A stretch of 64,000 bases of DNA, from NCBI GenBank assembly GCA_040219735.1, contig JAVJRX010000134.1; one strand, given 5' to 3'. Source of the stretch: Coleofasciculus sp040219735 (GTDB lineage Bacteria; Cyanobacteriota; Cyanobacteriia; Cyanobacteriales; Coleofasciculaceae). How positions within the stretch are numbered: position 1 is the stretch's first letter; each line of letters begins with the position of its first letter. The position numbers and the translations under genes are program-made. The notes under the pieces were generated by a model. The model was not told the origin of the DNA and did no database searches. It worked only from the letters and a program-made list of their open reading frames with translations. This document shows, piece by piece, positions 18,337 through 26,559 of this stretch.

Positions 18337-18966
18337 TTAAAACGGAAAATCGGTTAGAGGGTCTTGATTGGATACAGGATATTCGGGATTTTCTGGGTCG
18401 TCTATCCACCGTAGAGGATTTTCTACAATGTATTTGCGGATGGCATGAAGGGATGTCTCCCGGTGAATGATGTGATCATAGAAATCGCGTTGCCAGAGAG
18501 GAACGTGGGGGGTTTGACGAATCCGGTTAATCCGTTTGGCAGATAGGGATTTGAATTGCCCAATAATTGCACCTAGAGAACCCGAAACCACACCTTTAAT
18601 CTGTCGTTTCTCCCTAGTGCTTCCAGTCGAGACAATCGGCTGAACCCAATCCAGAGAATAAACCGATAACTCTGTCCTCAATGAGGTACGGTGGGTATCT
18701 GTAAGGACAATAATACCGTGTAAGTGGTTCGGCATAATCACAAAAGCATCAAGTTCCACATTCGGGCGCACAACAGCCGTTCGATACCATTCGTTTTTCA
18801 CAATGCGACCCAATGGGGATAGATACATATTGCCTTGGATAATTTCCCCCAGCAGACAATCTCGATTACGGATACAAAGCGTGACAAAATAAGCACCAGG
18901 TTGCCTGTAGTCGTATCCTTTTAGGCGAATAGAATGGCGGTGATGTCTTTGAGGTTCGTAGGGCAT
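18337..18966 (-). CDS. REP-associated (RAYT) IS200-like transposase
   Basis: Single-strand HUH transposase related to Y1 TnpA. AYFVTLCIRNRDCLLG is the typical RAYT opening. VIMPNHLHGIIVL contains the metal-binding H-x-H (HUH) motif. WQRDFYDHIIHRE and IRKYIVENPLRW carry the C-terminal helix with the candidate catalytic Tyr. The frame is open to 18996 with a TTG, but those first codons lie in the 165-bp repeat; the ATG at 18966 begins MPYEPQRHHRHSIRL, a normal RAYT start. It is flanked on both sides by directly repeated 165-bp hairpin elements, the arrangement expected if the protein mobilises REP-like sequences. Confidence 0.9.
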   Translation of the reverse strand: MPYEPQRHHRHSIRLKGYDYRQPGAYFVTLCIRNRDCLLGEIIQGNMYLSPLGRIVKNEWYRTAVVRPNVELDAFVIMPNHLHGIIVLTDTHRTSLRTELSVYSLDWVQPIVSTGSTREKRQIKGVVSGSLGAIIGQFKSLSAKRINRIRQTPHVPLWQRDFYDHIIHRETSLHAIRKYIVENPLRWIDDPENPEYPVSNQDPLTDFPF

Positions 18967-18971
18967 AGAAC

Positions 18972-19136
18972 TGTAGGGGCGACCCGCTGCATTCAATTAA
19001 GAAAACTCACCTATTAATTTTATCGGGTCGCCCTGCATTGGGTATTGGAAATTATATGACACCGCATTTAGACCGGGGCGAGTCGAGATAAGTTAATTGT
19101 GACACCGCCACCTTTGCTCAGCGACTCGCCCCTACA
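18972..19136 (+). repeat. 165-bp double-hairpin element, copy 2
   Basis: Direct copy of 18083-18247 with identical ends and length. It starts six bases upstream of the transposase ATG (which runs on the minus strand), so it forms that gene's leader region. Confidence 0.88.
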
Positions 19137-19151
19137 ACCAACCACGATAAT

Positions 19152-19176
19152 CCCCAACTTCTTCAAGAAGTCGGGG
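19152..19176. terminator. Hairpin downstream of the nifJ/DHOD-like unit
   Basis: Stem ccccaacttct/agaagtcgggg with a three-base loop, about 27 bases after the stop of the DHOD-like gene on the minus strand. A related hairpin (gatccccgac to gtcggggatc) is at 47168-47200, so it is a dispersed repeat that may also stop transcription. There is no strong T-run. Confidence 0.4.
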
Positions 19177-19202
19177 ATCTAATTAATGAATTGCCATTTA
19201 TC

Positions 19203-20219
19203 CTACGGGGCAAACCCCACCAATTGAGGCTTGTACGTCTGAATCGCTTTCATGTACTGCGCCCGTTCAAAGGCACTTTCATCAGGACAGTTAATCTGAC
19301 TCATGCTACCCTGCATCTGCTTGATGGACTCATATTCATGCTCTTCCATCCAATGGCGTACCTCTTGCTCAATCTCTTGCAGATTGCCAATCCCATGACG
19401 CAGCAGCACACTAACGATTTCCGTCACTTTCGCCCCTGCCATCATCATTTTGATTACATCCTGCCCTTTATGTACCCCACTCGTAGCGGCAAAGTCTACA
19501 GATAAGCGACCATACAAAATCGCAATCCAGCGCATGGGTAAGCGCATCGCTTGCGGTGTACTCAGCAATATATTGGGTGAAACTTCCAACTCCTCAATAT
19601 CAATATCCGGCTGGTAAAATCGATTGAAAAAGACTAAACCATCCGCACCCGCCTCAGTCAACCGCTTCGCCATATTTGCCATATTGCTGAAGAAAGGACT
19701 GAGTTTAATCGCAACTGGAATATTCACCTCAGATTTCACCGCTTGCAGAATATCAAGATAATTCTGCTCCACTTGTGCCCCCGTCTGATCCATATCCGTG
19801 GGGATGCTGTAGATATTCAACTCCAGCGCATTCGCCCCCGCCTGCTCAATTTCCTTAGCGTAGCGCGTCCAGCCGCCCACCGTGGAACCATTGAGACTGG
19901 CGATGATCGGCATATTCACCGTCTCTTTTGCCTTACGGATATGCTCTAAATATTGCTCTGACCCCACATGAAACACCTCCGCTTCGGGGAAATAGGTCAG
20001 GGCTTCGGCAAAACTTTCTGTACCATACTCCAAATGATGGTGTAACTCCAACTTTTCTTGGCGCAGTTGTTCTTCAAATAAGGAATGCAGCACCACCGCC
20101 GCCGCCCCTGCATCCTCCATACGCTTGATGTTGTCAATATCTTCTGTCAGGGGCGCCGCCGCACCAACGACGAGGGGTGATCGCAATTCTAACCCTAGGT
20201 ATGTTGTTGTCAGATCCAT
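19203..20219 (-). CDS. Dihydroorotate dehydrogenase-like flavoprotein
   Basis: TIM-barrel FMN protein of the DHOD family (MDLTTTYLGLELRSPLVVGAA start; IASLNGSTVGGW; VAIKLSPFFSNM; SGVHKGQDVIKMMMAGA for FMN phosphate binding). The usual catalytic segment NLSCPN of class 1A enzymes is here NIYSIPTD, so the catalytic Cys is absent. This argues against a normal role in pyrimidine synthesis. It lies 82 bases downstream of nifJ on the same strand, with a 30-bp palindrome between, and is likely co-transcribed. A role linked to pyruvate:flavodoxin oxidoreductase electron transfer is plausible but unproven. Confidence 0.87.
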   Translation of the reverse strand: MDLTTTYLGLELRSPLVVGAAAPLTEDIDNIKRMEDAGAAAVVLHSLFEEQLRQEKLELHHHLEYGTESFAEALTYFPEAEVFHVGSEQYLEHIRKAKETVNMPIIASLNGSTVGGWTRYAKEIEQAGANALELNIYSIPTDMDQTGAQVEQNYLDILQAVKSEVNIPVAIKLSPFFSNMANMAKRLTEAGADGLVFFNRFYQPDIDIEELEVSPNILLSTPQAMRLPMRWIAILYGRLSVDFAATSGVHKGQDVIKMMMAGAKVTEIVSVLLRHGIGNLQEIEQEVRHWMEEHEYESIKQMQGSMSQINCPDESAFERAQYMKAIQTYKPQLVGFAP

Positions 20220-20264
20220 CCGTTTAAACCTCTTACATTATTTATGGGTAATCCTGTGGAGGGG

Positions 20265-20294
20265 TGTAGAGACGTAGCATGCTACGTCTCTACA
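20265..20294. repeat. Perfect 30-bp GTAGAGACG palindrome between nifJ and DHOD-like gene
   Basis: tgtagagacgtagca followed by its exact reverse complement. This is the cleanest copy of the family that also occurs inside genes at 4144, 14814 and 40261. It could form a hairpin in the nifJ transcript. Confidence 0.9.
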
Positions 20295-20301
20295 ATGTTA
20301 T

Positions 20302-23300
20302 TTAGGTACTCGCTGGTTCCTTAACCTCCTCACCAGTTTGGGTTGTCTGACCATTTCCATCACCGTTGTGGGTGTCCAACTGACGGGCTGCCAGATATTG
20401 GTACATCTGCCACCGGATCTGCACATCCTGCTGCGCTTCTTCCAGGAGACGTTTGGCATCTTCTGGCTTACTCTTGGTCAGCATCTTGAAGCGGTTTTCT
20501 TCATACATGGATTTTTCCACGGGGAATTTCGGACTCCGCATATCCAGTTGCAGGGGATTCTTGCCGTCTTTAACTAAATCCGGATTAAACCGATACAGCA
20601 ACCAGCGCCCAGACTCGACCAACGCCTTTTGATGAGACATCGCCGTGGTCATATTAATCCCATGAGCAATACAGTGGGAATACGCCAAGATTAGGGATGG
20701 ACCATCATACGCCTCAGCTTCCAGGAACGCCTTGAGAGTATGTTCATCCCGCGCCCCCATTGCCACACTAGCAACATAGACATTCCCGTAGGTCATGGCA
20801 ATTAAGCCTAGGTCTTTCTTAGCTGACGGTTTACCACCTGCGGCAAATTTCGCCACCGCCCCCCGTGGGGTAGCTTTGGACGCCTGACCCCCGGTATTGG
20901 AATAAACCTCAGTATCCAAAACCAGGATATTCACATTGCGACCACTAGCAATCACATGGTCTAAACCACCGTAACCAATATCATACGCCCAGCCGTCACC
21001 GCCAATAATCCAGACACTCTTCTTGACCAGGTAATCGGCTAAACTCAACAACTGCTTGGCTTCAGGAGAGTTCATCTGTTGCAGTTTCTGCTTGAGTTGA
21101 GCCACCCGTTCCCGTTGTTCCCAAATATCGGCTTCAGATTTCTGTTCCGCGTTGAGAATGCCACTAACTAAGTTATCGCCAATCTCACCCGCTAAACGTT
21201 GCACTAACTCAGCGGCAAATTGGGTGTGTTTGTCAACGGAAACGCGGAAGCCGATACCAAATTCGGCGTTATCTTCAAATAAGCTATTCGACCAAGCAGG
21301 TCCGCGCCCTTCAGCGTTTTGTGACCAAGGTGTGGTGGGTAGGTTTCCACCGTAAATCGAGGAACAGCCTGTGGCATTTGCCACCAACATGCGATCGCCA
21401 AATAACTGGGTCGCTAGTTTCAGATAGGGAGTTTCCCCACACCCCGCACAAGCACCGGAGAACTCAAATAGGGGTTCTTGCCATTGCTGCTGGCGGATGC
21501 GGTCTAAATTTAAAGAACGGCGATCGGGATTGGGAATATCTAAGAAGAAGTCCCAATTTGCCTGTTCCTGTTCCCGCAGGGGTAACTGGGATTCCATGTT
21601 AATCGCCTTCAGCTTGGGCTGAGACTTGTTCTTCGCCGGACAAACATCCACACAAATTCCGCAACCCGTGCAGTCTTCGACCGCCACCTGAATGGTGAAT
21701 TTCTGTCCCGCATACTCTTTATCCCGTGTATCCGTGGACTTAAGGGAAGCGGGGGCGTTTTCTAACACCTGCGGATCATAAGATTTGCCTCGGATTACCG
21801 CATGGGGGCAAACCATGACACACTTACCACACTGGACGCAGACATCGGGGTCCCACACGGGAACTTCTAGGGTTATATTCCGTTTTTCCCATTTCGTTGT
21901 GCCAGTGGGGAATGTACCATCTACGGGCAAGGCACTCACTGGCAGATTATCCCCACCCCGCGCCATCATCTGACCTAACACATCCCGGACAAAGGCTGGG
22001 GCGGTGTCGGGAACTGGGGGACGCATGTCCACTGTACTGTCAAAGGTGTCTGGCACTTGCACTTCATACAGATGCGCCAAGGTGTTGTCCACTGCCTCAA
22101 TATTCATGCGGACAACTTCTGCACCCTTCTTGCCGTAAGTCTTTTCAATGTACTGCTTAATTTTGGCGATCGCTTCTTCTTTGGGTAAGATGTTCGCCAG
22201 TTCAAAGAAGCAGACTTGCATCACGGTGTTAATCCGCCGTCCCATGCCACTGTTAACCGACACCTCATTGGCGTCAATGACATAGAACTTCAACTTCTTG
22301 TTGACAATTTCCTCTTGCACCGGGCGGGGCAGTAGACCCCAGACTTCATCCGCACTAAAGGGACTATTCAGCAGGAAGGTAGCACCTGGGGCGGCGATAC
22401 TCAGGACGTTGAGTTTTTCCAGGAATAGCCATTGGTGACAGGCGACGAAGTTGGCTTGGCTAATCTGGTAGGTTGAACGAATCGGTTCTGGACCAAAGCG
22501 TAGGTGAGAAACGGTGACGGCGCCGGATTTCTTGGAGTCGTAAACGAAGTAGCCTTGGGCGTAGTTGTCGGTTTCTTCACCAATAATCTTGATCGAGTTC
22601 TTATTGGCGCCCACGGTACCGTCTGACCCTAAGCCATAGAACACACAGCGCACCACGCTTTCGGGTTCAGTGGAGAAGCTGGGATCATAGGAGAGGCTGG
22701 TGTGGGTTACGTCATCGTTAATGCCAATGGTAAAGTGGTTCTTCGGTTGGTCAGCGGCTAAGTTCTCCAAGATAGCCTTCACCATCGCTGGGCTAAATTC
22801 TTTGGAGGATAAGCCATAGCGTCCACCCACAACCCTGGGTTTCGGACTCTCAGCTTCCCAGGCTTCCTGAAGGGCTGTAACGACATCTAGATACAGGGGT
22901 TCGCCACCAGCGCCCGGTTCTTTGGTGCGGTCTAGGACGGCAATATTCTTAGTCGTAGTCGGTAGTGCGGCGACTAAGCGCTTCATATCAAAGGGACGAT
23001 ACAGCCGCACTTTGATCAGTCCTACTTTTTCTCCCTGTTTGTTCAGGTAATCTACGGTGTCATGGACGGTTTCTGCGCCAGAACCCATGAGGATAATCAC
23101 TCGTTCCGCATCGGGGGCACCGTAATATTGGAACAGTTCATATTGGCGTCCGGTGAGTTCGGCAAATTTGTCCATGGTTTTCTGGACAATTTCCGGGCAG
23201 GCATCGTAGTAGGAATTAACGGTTTCCCGTGCTTGGAAATAGACATCTGGGTTTTGGGCGGTGCCTCGCAGGACGGGGCGATCGGGGGTTAGACCCCGCG

Positions 23301-23916
23301 CCCGGTGTTCCATTACCCGTTCATCATTGATCATTTCCCGCAGATCATCGTCCGCTAGCAGTTCAATTTTCTGAACTTCGTGGGAGGTGCGGAAGCCGTC
23401 AAAGAAATGGATAAAGGGAATGCGGGATTCTAGGGTGGCGGCGTGGGTAATTAAGGCCAGATCATGTGCCTCTTGGACTGAGCCTGATGCCAGAAGACCA
23501 AAGCCTGTGGCACGGCACGCCATCACGTCTTGGTGATCCCCAAAAATGGACAGGGCTTGGGCGGCTAGCGATCGCGCGGCGACATGAATCACGGCTGAGG
23601 TCATTTCCCCAGCTATCTTGTAGAGGTTGGGCAGCATTAATAGCAAGCCCTGAGAGGCTGTGAATGTGCTGGTCAATGACCCTGCCTGCAACGCGCCATG
23701 GACTGTACCTGCCGCCCCTGCTTCACTCTGCATTTCAATGATTGAGGGAACGGTACCCCAGATGTTCTTGCGACCTTCTGACGACCAAGCATCTGCCCAT
23801 TCTCCCATGGGTGAAGCGGGGGTGATCGGATAAATGGCGATCACTTCATTGAGTGGGTAGGCAACGCGAGCCACCGCTTCGTTTCCGTCTAGAGTTGCAA
23901 TCGTTCGTTTAGTCAT
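20302..23916 (-). CDS. nifJ: Pyruvate:ferredoxin (flavodoxin) oxidoreductase
   Basis: Oxidises pyruvate with CoA to acetyl-CoA and CO2, passing electrons to ferredoxin or flavodoxin. The 1204-residue single chain is the normal length. The N-terminal pyrimidine-binding domain starts TLDGNEAVARVAYPLNEV with PITPASPMGEWAD. Two ferredoxin-type 4Fe-4S motifs follow, CVQCGKCVMVCP near residue 691 and CTGCGICVDVCP near 751. SGACAGCGETPY near 817 supplies further cluster Cys. The thiamine pyrophosphate motif is GDGWAYDIGYGG near 973, followed by DTEVYSNTGGQ. In cyanobacteria it serves fermentation, and in diazotrophs electron supply to nitrogenase. No nif genes are in the window. Confidence 0.97.
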   Translation of the reverse strand: MTKRTIATLDGNEAVARVAYPLNEVIAIYPITPASPMGEWADAWSSEGRKNIWGTVPSIIEMQSEAGAAGTVHGALQAGSLTSTFTASQGLLLMLPNLYKIAGEMTSAVIHVAARSLAAQALSIFGDHQDVMACRATGFGLLASGSVQEAHDLALITHAATLESRIPFIHFFDGFRTSHEVQKIELLADDDLREMINDERVMEHRARGLTPDRPVLRGTAQNPDVYFQARETVNSYYDACPEIVQKTMDKFAELTGRQYELFQYYGAPDAERVIILMGSGAETVHDTVDYLNKQGEKVGLIKVRLYRPFDMKRLVAALPTTTKNIAVLDRTKEPGAGGEPLYLDVVTALQEAWEAESPKPRVVGGRYGLSSKEFSPAMVKAILENLAADQPKNHFTIGINDDVTHTSLSYDPSFSTEPESVVRCVFYGLGSDGTVGANKNSIKIIGEETDNYAQGYFVYDSKKSGAVTVSHLRFGPEPIRSTYQISQANFVACHQWLFLEKLNVLSIAAPGATFLLNSPFSADEVWGLLPRPVQEEIVNKKLKFYVIDANEVSVNSGMGRRINTVMQVCFFELANILPKEEAIAKIKQYIEKTYGKKGAEVVRMNIEAVDNTLAHLYEVQVPDTFDSTVDMRPPVPDTAPAFVRDVLGQMMARGGDNLPVSALPVDGTFPTGTTKWEKRNITLEVPVWDPDVCVQCGKCVMVCPHAVIRGKSYDPQVLENAPASLKSTDTRDKEYAGQKFTIQVAVEDCTGCGICVDVCPAKNKSQPKLKAINMESQLPLREQEQANWDFFLDIPNPDRRSLNLDRIRQQQWQEPLFEFSGACAGCGETPYLKLATQLFGDRMLVANATGCSSIYGGNLPTTPWSQNAEGRGPAWSNSLFEDNAEFGIGFRVSVDKHTQFAAELVQRLAGEIGDNLVSGILNAEQKSEADIWEQRERVAQLKQKLQQMNSPEAKQLLSLADYLVKKSVWIIGGDGWAYDIGYGGLDHVIASGRNVNILVLDTEVYSNTGGQASKATPRGAVAKFAAGGKPSAKKDLGLIAMTYGNVYVASVAMGARDEHTLKAFLEAEAYDGPSLILAYSHCIAHGINMTTAMSHQKALVESGRWLLYRFNPDLVKDGKNPLQLDMRSPKFPVEKSMYEENRFKMLTKSKPEDAKRLLEEAQQDVQIRWQMYQYLAARQLDTHNGDGNGQTTQTGEEVKEPAST

Positions 23917-24460
23917 AGTTACAAACCTTTATGGTTTCTAGGTAATCTTTTTTGGAGCGCTAAACTTCAACTTAATTCCTTGTCTATTGCAAATTCCCTA
24001 TTAATTTCGTCTGTTCCACTACAAAACGGCAATTTTCTTGGAAATCGAATTGGCATAAGTTATCCAATTGAGTTCTTCTTTTCACAACGTCAATGTTGTT
24101 TTTTTCTGAGGTATAGAAGTCGGCATTCAACCCCCACACTCCATGGCTGACGGTCGTCTCCGGGATGTGTTAACGGTTTTTTAACCTTCCCGTCTGCTTC
24201 CGGATACTCTTCTATTATCTAACAAAAATTTAGCAATTGAGGGGAGTCTAACTTTTTTTTAATTTCTTTAAAATTTGGGTGACTCCCTCCCTTAAAATAA
24301 TCCAAAGAATAACAGAATAAGCTGTATTAGTTTTTACAAGCTGGGAGATTTTAACTTTATTAAGTATTCGCCCAAAATCATTAAGAAATATTTCATTTCG
24401 TAAATATTTCTCAGCTTCTCAGCCATTGAGGGAGATGGGGGGAAAAAAAGGAGATAGGTG
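23917..24460. promoter_or_regulatory. AT-rich 544-base divergent intergenic region upstream of nifJ and a hydrolase
   Basis: No gene is visible. The region should hold both divergent promoters. It contains one perfect GTA-N8-TAC match (24324-24337), the NtcA-type consensus, and a ggttttttaacc inverted repeat near 24173. An aaaggag ribosome-binding site at 24447-24453 serves the hydrolase. The NtcA match could be chance in AT-rich DNA. Confidence 0.4.
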
Positions 24461-24949
24461 ATGTTTATGCCAAATACTACGGATGTTGTGTGGTTAAAGG
24501 TTAGTCCGAGCCTGCAACGTTTCGATCAGCGACTGATTGTTTACGTATCCGAGCAGGTGTCAGTGAAGCAATGGGAGTATCGGCAATGTCAGGATGAACC
24601 GAGTTCCCTGGAGCAACCGTTGTGGCGGCTTCATGAGTACATTCAAGGCGTCGAGCAACCTGTTCATCTAATTGGTCACAGTACAGCTGGATTGCTAGGA
24701 TGGCTCTATACTCGTCACTATCCTCAACGAGTGCGCTCGCTAACCCTACTAGGTGTCGGTGTGTATCCGGCGATTGACTGGCAAGCGCACTATTATGTAC
24801 AACTAGGGCAGATGCAGTGTTCGCGTCAGATGATTCTCCGGCAAATGGCTTATCGTCTATTTGGCAATCCGGAGCGGTATGCAGTTAACGGTTTAGTCAG
24901 TATATTAGAGCGAGACTTAGAGAGTTCTCCTTTGCCACACTCTTTATAG
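24461..24949 (+). pseudogene. Alpha/beta hydrolase, N-terminal part, interrupted by tnpB element
   Basis: First 162 residues of an alpha/beta hydrolase. The nucleophile elbow LIGHSTAGLLG is near residue 74, giving the catalytic Ser. The start ATG at 24461 has a good ribosome-binding site (aaaggag). The host sequence ends at 24947, and the stop TAG is made of the last host base plus the first two bases of the insertion. The missing acid/His half resumes at 26360 in the correct frame: joining 24947 to 26360 gives HSLYKRVCIPPGG without any frame change. As it stands the catalytic triad is incomplete and the protein should be inactive. Confidence 0.82.
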
Positions 24950-26359
24950 GATAGCGATGGTGAAAACGACGGCGTTTTAACCAGGGGATGAAACTTAAGC
25001 GTTGCGTTCAGCAGAGCAACTTTAGTTGCGAGTCTAATTTATCCTGACAACACTCAATCAATAGTGTAGTATAATGAGTGTTAGAAAACATTGCAGACGC
25101 CCTAGCAAATGTTTACCTTAATTTACGAGTTCAAACTAAAACCAACTAGCGCCCAAATAGCCATTTTTGAGGAATGGCTAGAGCAATGCCGTAGAGTATA
25201 CAACTACGCTTTAACTGAGCGCAAAGATTGGGTTAACTCTCGTAAATGTCCAGTGAACGCTTGCTCAATCAAAAGTGAATACATCATACCAGCAGACAGA
25301 AAAGCGCCTAATTACAATTCTCAAGCAGTAGCACTGACCCAAGCAAAAAAGAATATCCCTGAGCTAAAGATGGTACACTCACAAGTGCTACAACAAACCC
25401 TAAAACGGCTACAGTTAGCGTTTGAGGGGATGTGGAAGAATGGGCAAGGCTTTCCACGGTACAAGAAAGCGGGTCGGATGCGGTCATTCGTATTTCCGTC
25501 AATGGGGATAGAACCAATTCAAGGGAACTATATCAAGCTACCTAAGATTGGGTTAGTCAAGTTCAATCAATCCCGTCCAATTCCCGATGATGCAACGATC
25601 AAACAGGCGCGGCTTGTGAGACGGGCGTCCGGCTGGTATGTACAACTCACCTGGCAATGGAAAGTAGATGTACCCCAGATCAATCCATCGGGTACGTCAA
25701 TAGGGCTAGATGTTGGTATTAGCCATTTTGCCGCCGTATCTAATGGGCGATTGTTCCCCAATCCAAAACCGTTTAAGCAACTAGAAAGCAAGCTTAAATT
25801 GCTGCAAAAAAAGGTAGCTAATAAGCGGTTTGGGTCAAACAATCGCGCCAAGGCACTTCTCGAAGTGGCACGACTACACGAGCGAATTGCCAACACTCGG
25901 AAAAACTACCATTGGGAGTTAGCCCATAACCTTTGTGACTGGGCTGACATGATATTTGCTGAACAACTCAACCTCAAAGCACCATCTAGAGGCTTCTTAG
26001 CCAAACATTGCCTAGATGCGGGGTGGGGTCAGTTCCTAGATATCCTTTCCCAATGCTGTTTTAAGCGTGACAAATACTTCCAAAAAGTACCCGCAGCGGG
26101 AACCAGCCAAACCTGCCCCAAGTGCCTAAAGGAAACAGGCAAGAAAAAGCTTCGAGAGCGGGTACACAAGTGTAAGCATTGCGGGTATACGGCTAATCGG
26201 GATGTTGCCGCCGCTCAAGTCGTCGAGATTAGAGGACTCGAAGCCGTGGGACACACGGTGGTTAAGCTTTCTGAGGGTAAAGGTCACGTCCTGGAAGACG
26301 TTAAACTCTGCCTCCCTGTGAAGAAAGAATCCCCCGCGTTTTAACCGGGGGAGTGTCAA
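24948..26359 (+). mobile_element. IS200/IS605-type tnpB-only element
   Basis: Boundaries are inferred from the interrupted hydrolase reading frame. The left flank ends TTTAT and the element starts aggatagcg; the element ends gggggagtgtcaa and the host resumes ataagcgag. There is no target duplication, as expected for this family. Subterminal hairpin-prone sequences are gcaactttagttgc (25016-25029) and aacactca/tgagtgtt (25049-25083) on the left, and cccccgcgttttaaccggggg (26330-26351) on the right. Only tnpB is present; movement would need a TnpA supplied in trans. Confidence 0.75.
25109..26344 (+). CDS. tnpB: TnpB RNA-guided endonuclease
   Basis: 411-residue TnpB, an RNA-guided DNA nuclease (ancestor of Cas12) that cuts the donor joint and promotes element retention. 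The N-terminal domain begins MFTLIYEFKLKPTSAQ. The split RuvC active site is intact: Asp in SIGLDVG near residue 201, Glu in FAEQLNL near 284 and Asp in ANRDVAAAQ near 363. The zinc ribbon CPKC-x-CKHC lies between about 335 and 356. No partner tnpA is present. The 3' end of the gene and the right end of the element should encode the guide RNA. The intact residues predict an active enzyme. Confidence 0.92.
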   Translation: MFTLIYEFKLKPTSAQIAIFEEWLEQCRRVYNYALTERKDWVNSRKCPVNACSIKSEYIIPADRKAPNYNSQAVALTQAKKNIPELKMVHSQVLQQTLKRLQLAFEGMWKNGQGFPRYKKAGRMRSFVFPSMGIEPIQGNYIKLPKIGLVKFNQSRPIPDDATIKQARLVRRASGWYVQLTWQWKVDVPQINPSGTSIGLDVGISHFAAVSNGRLFPNPKPFKQLESKLKLLQKKVANKRFGSNNRAKALLEVARLHERIANTRKNYHWELAHNLCDWADMIFAEQLNLKAPSRGFLAKHCLDAGWGQFLDILSQCCFKRDKYFQKVPAAGTSQTCPKCLKETGKKKLRERVHKCKHCGYTANRDVAAAQVVEIRGLEAVGHTVVKLSEGKGHVLEDVKLCLPVKKESPAF

Positions 26360-26375
26360 ATAAGCGAGTATGCAT
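26220..26375 (+). ncRNA. Putative omega (guide) RNA from tnpB 3' end and element right end
   Basis: Placed by analogy with known TnpB systems, in which the RNA covers the tnpB 3' region and right-end hairpin and its guide reads into the flank. The right-end hairpin is 26330-26351. The guide would start at 26360 (ataagcgagtatgcattc), and the matching TAM would be TTTAT at 24943-24947. No sequence family was checked, and the 5' limit is arbitrary. Confidence 0.35.
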
Positions 26376-26559
26376 TCCTCCGGGTGGTGTTTCCGTACCC
26401 TTAATGATCTGTGGGAGCCTAGACGATAACGTTGTCGATTCCCAGGCGCTGGAAGGATGGCTATATTGGTTTAAAGAAGGCGATCGCTTGTGGGAATGTT
26501 TAGAAGGCGGTCATTTTTTCCACTACTTCAAACTATGTACGAGATTCAACTCCAAAATT
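26360..26559 (+). pseudogene. Alpha/beta hydrolase, C-terminal part after the tnpB element
   Basis: Continuation of the hydrolase at 24461. VPLMICGSLDDNVVD contains the strand and Asp of the catalytic triad, and EGGHFFHYF the catalytic His region. The usual last 15-20 residues after HFFHYF are replaced by KLCTRFNSKIM, which runs without a stop into the DUF4231 gene. So besides the insertion, the end of the gene has probably been lost by an older deletion. Confidence 0.75.

Noticed and set aside
19203..20219. Annotation as pyrD
   Set aside because: The catalytic Cys segment is absent and the gene is linked with nifJ, so a pyrimidine-pathway name is not justified.
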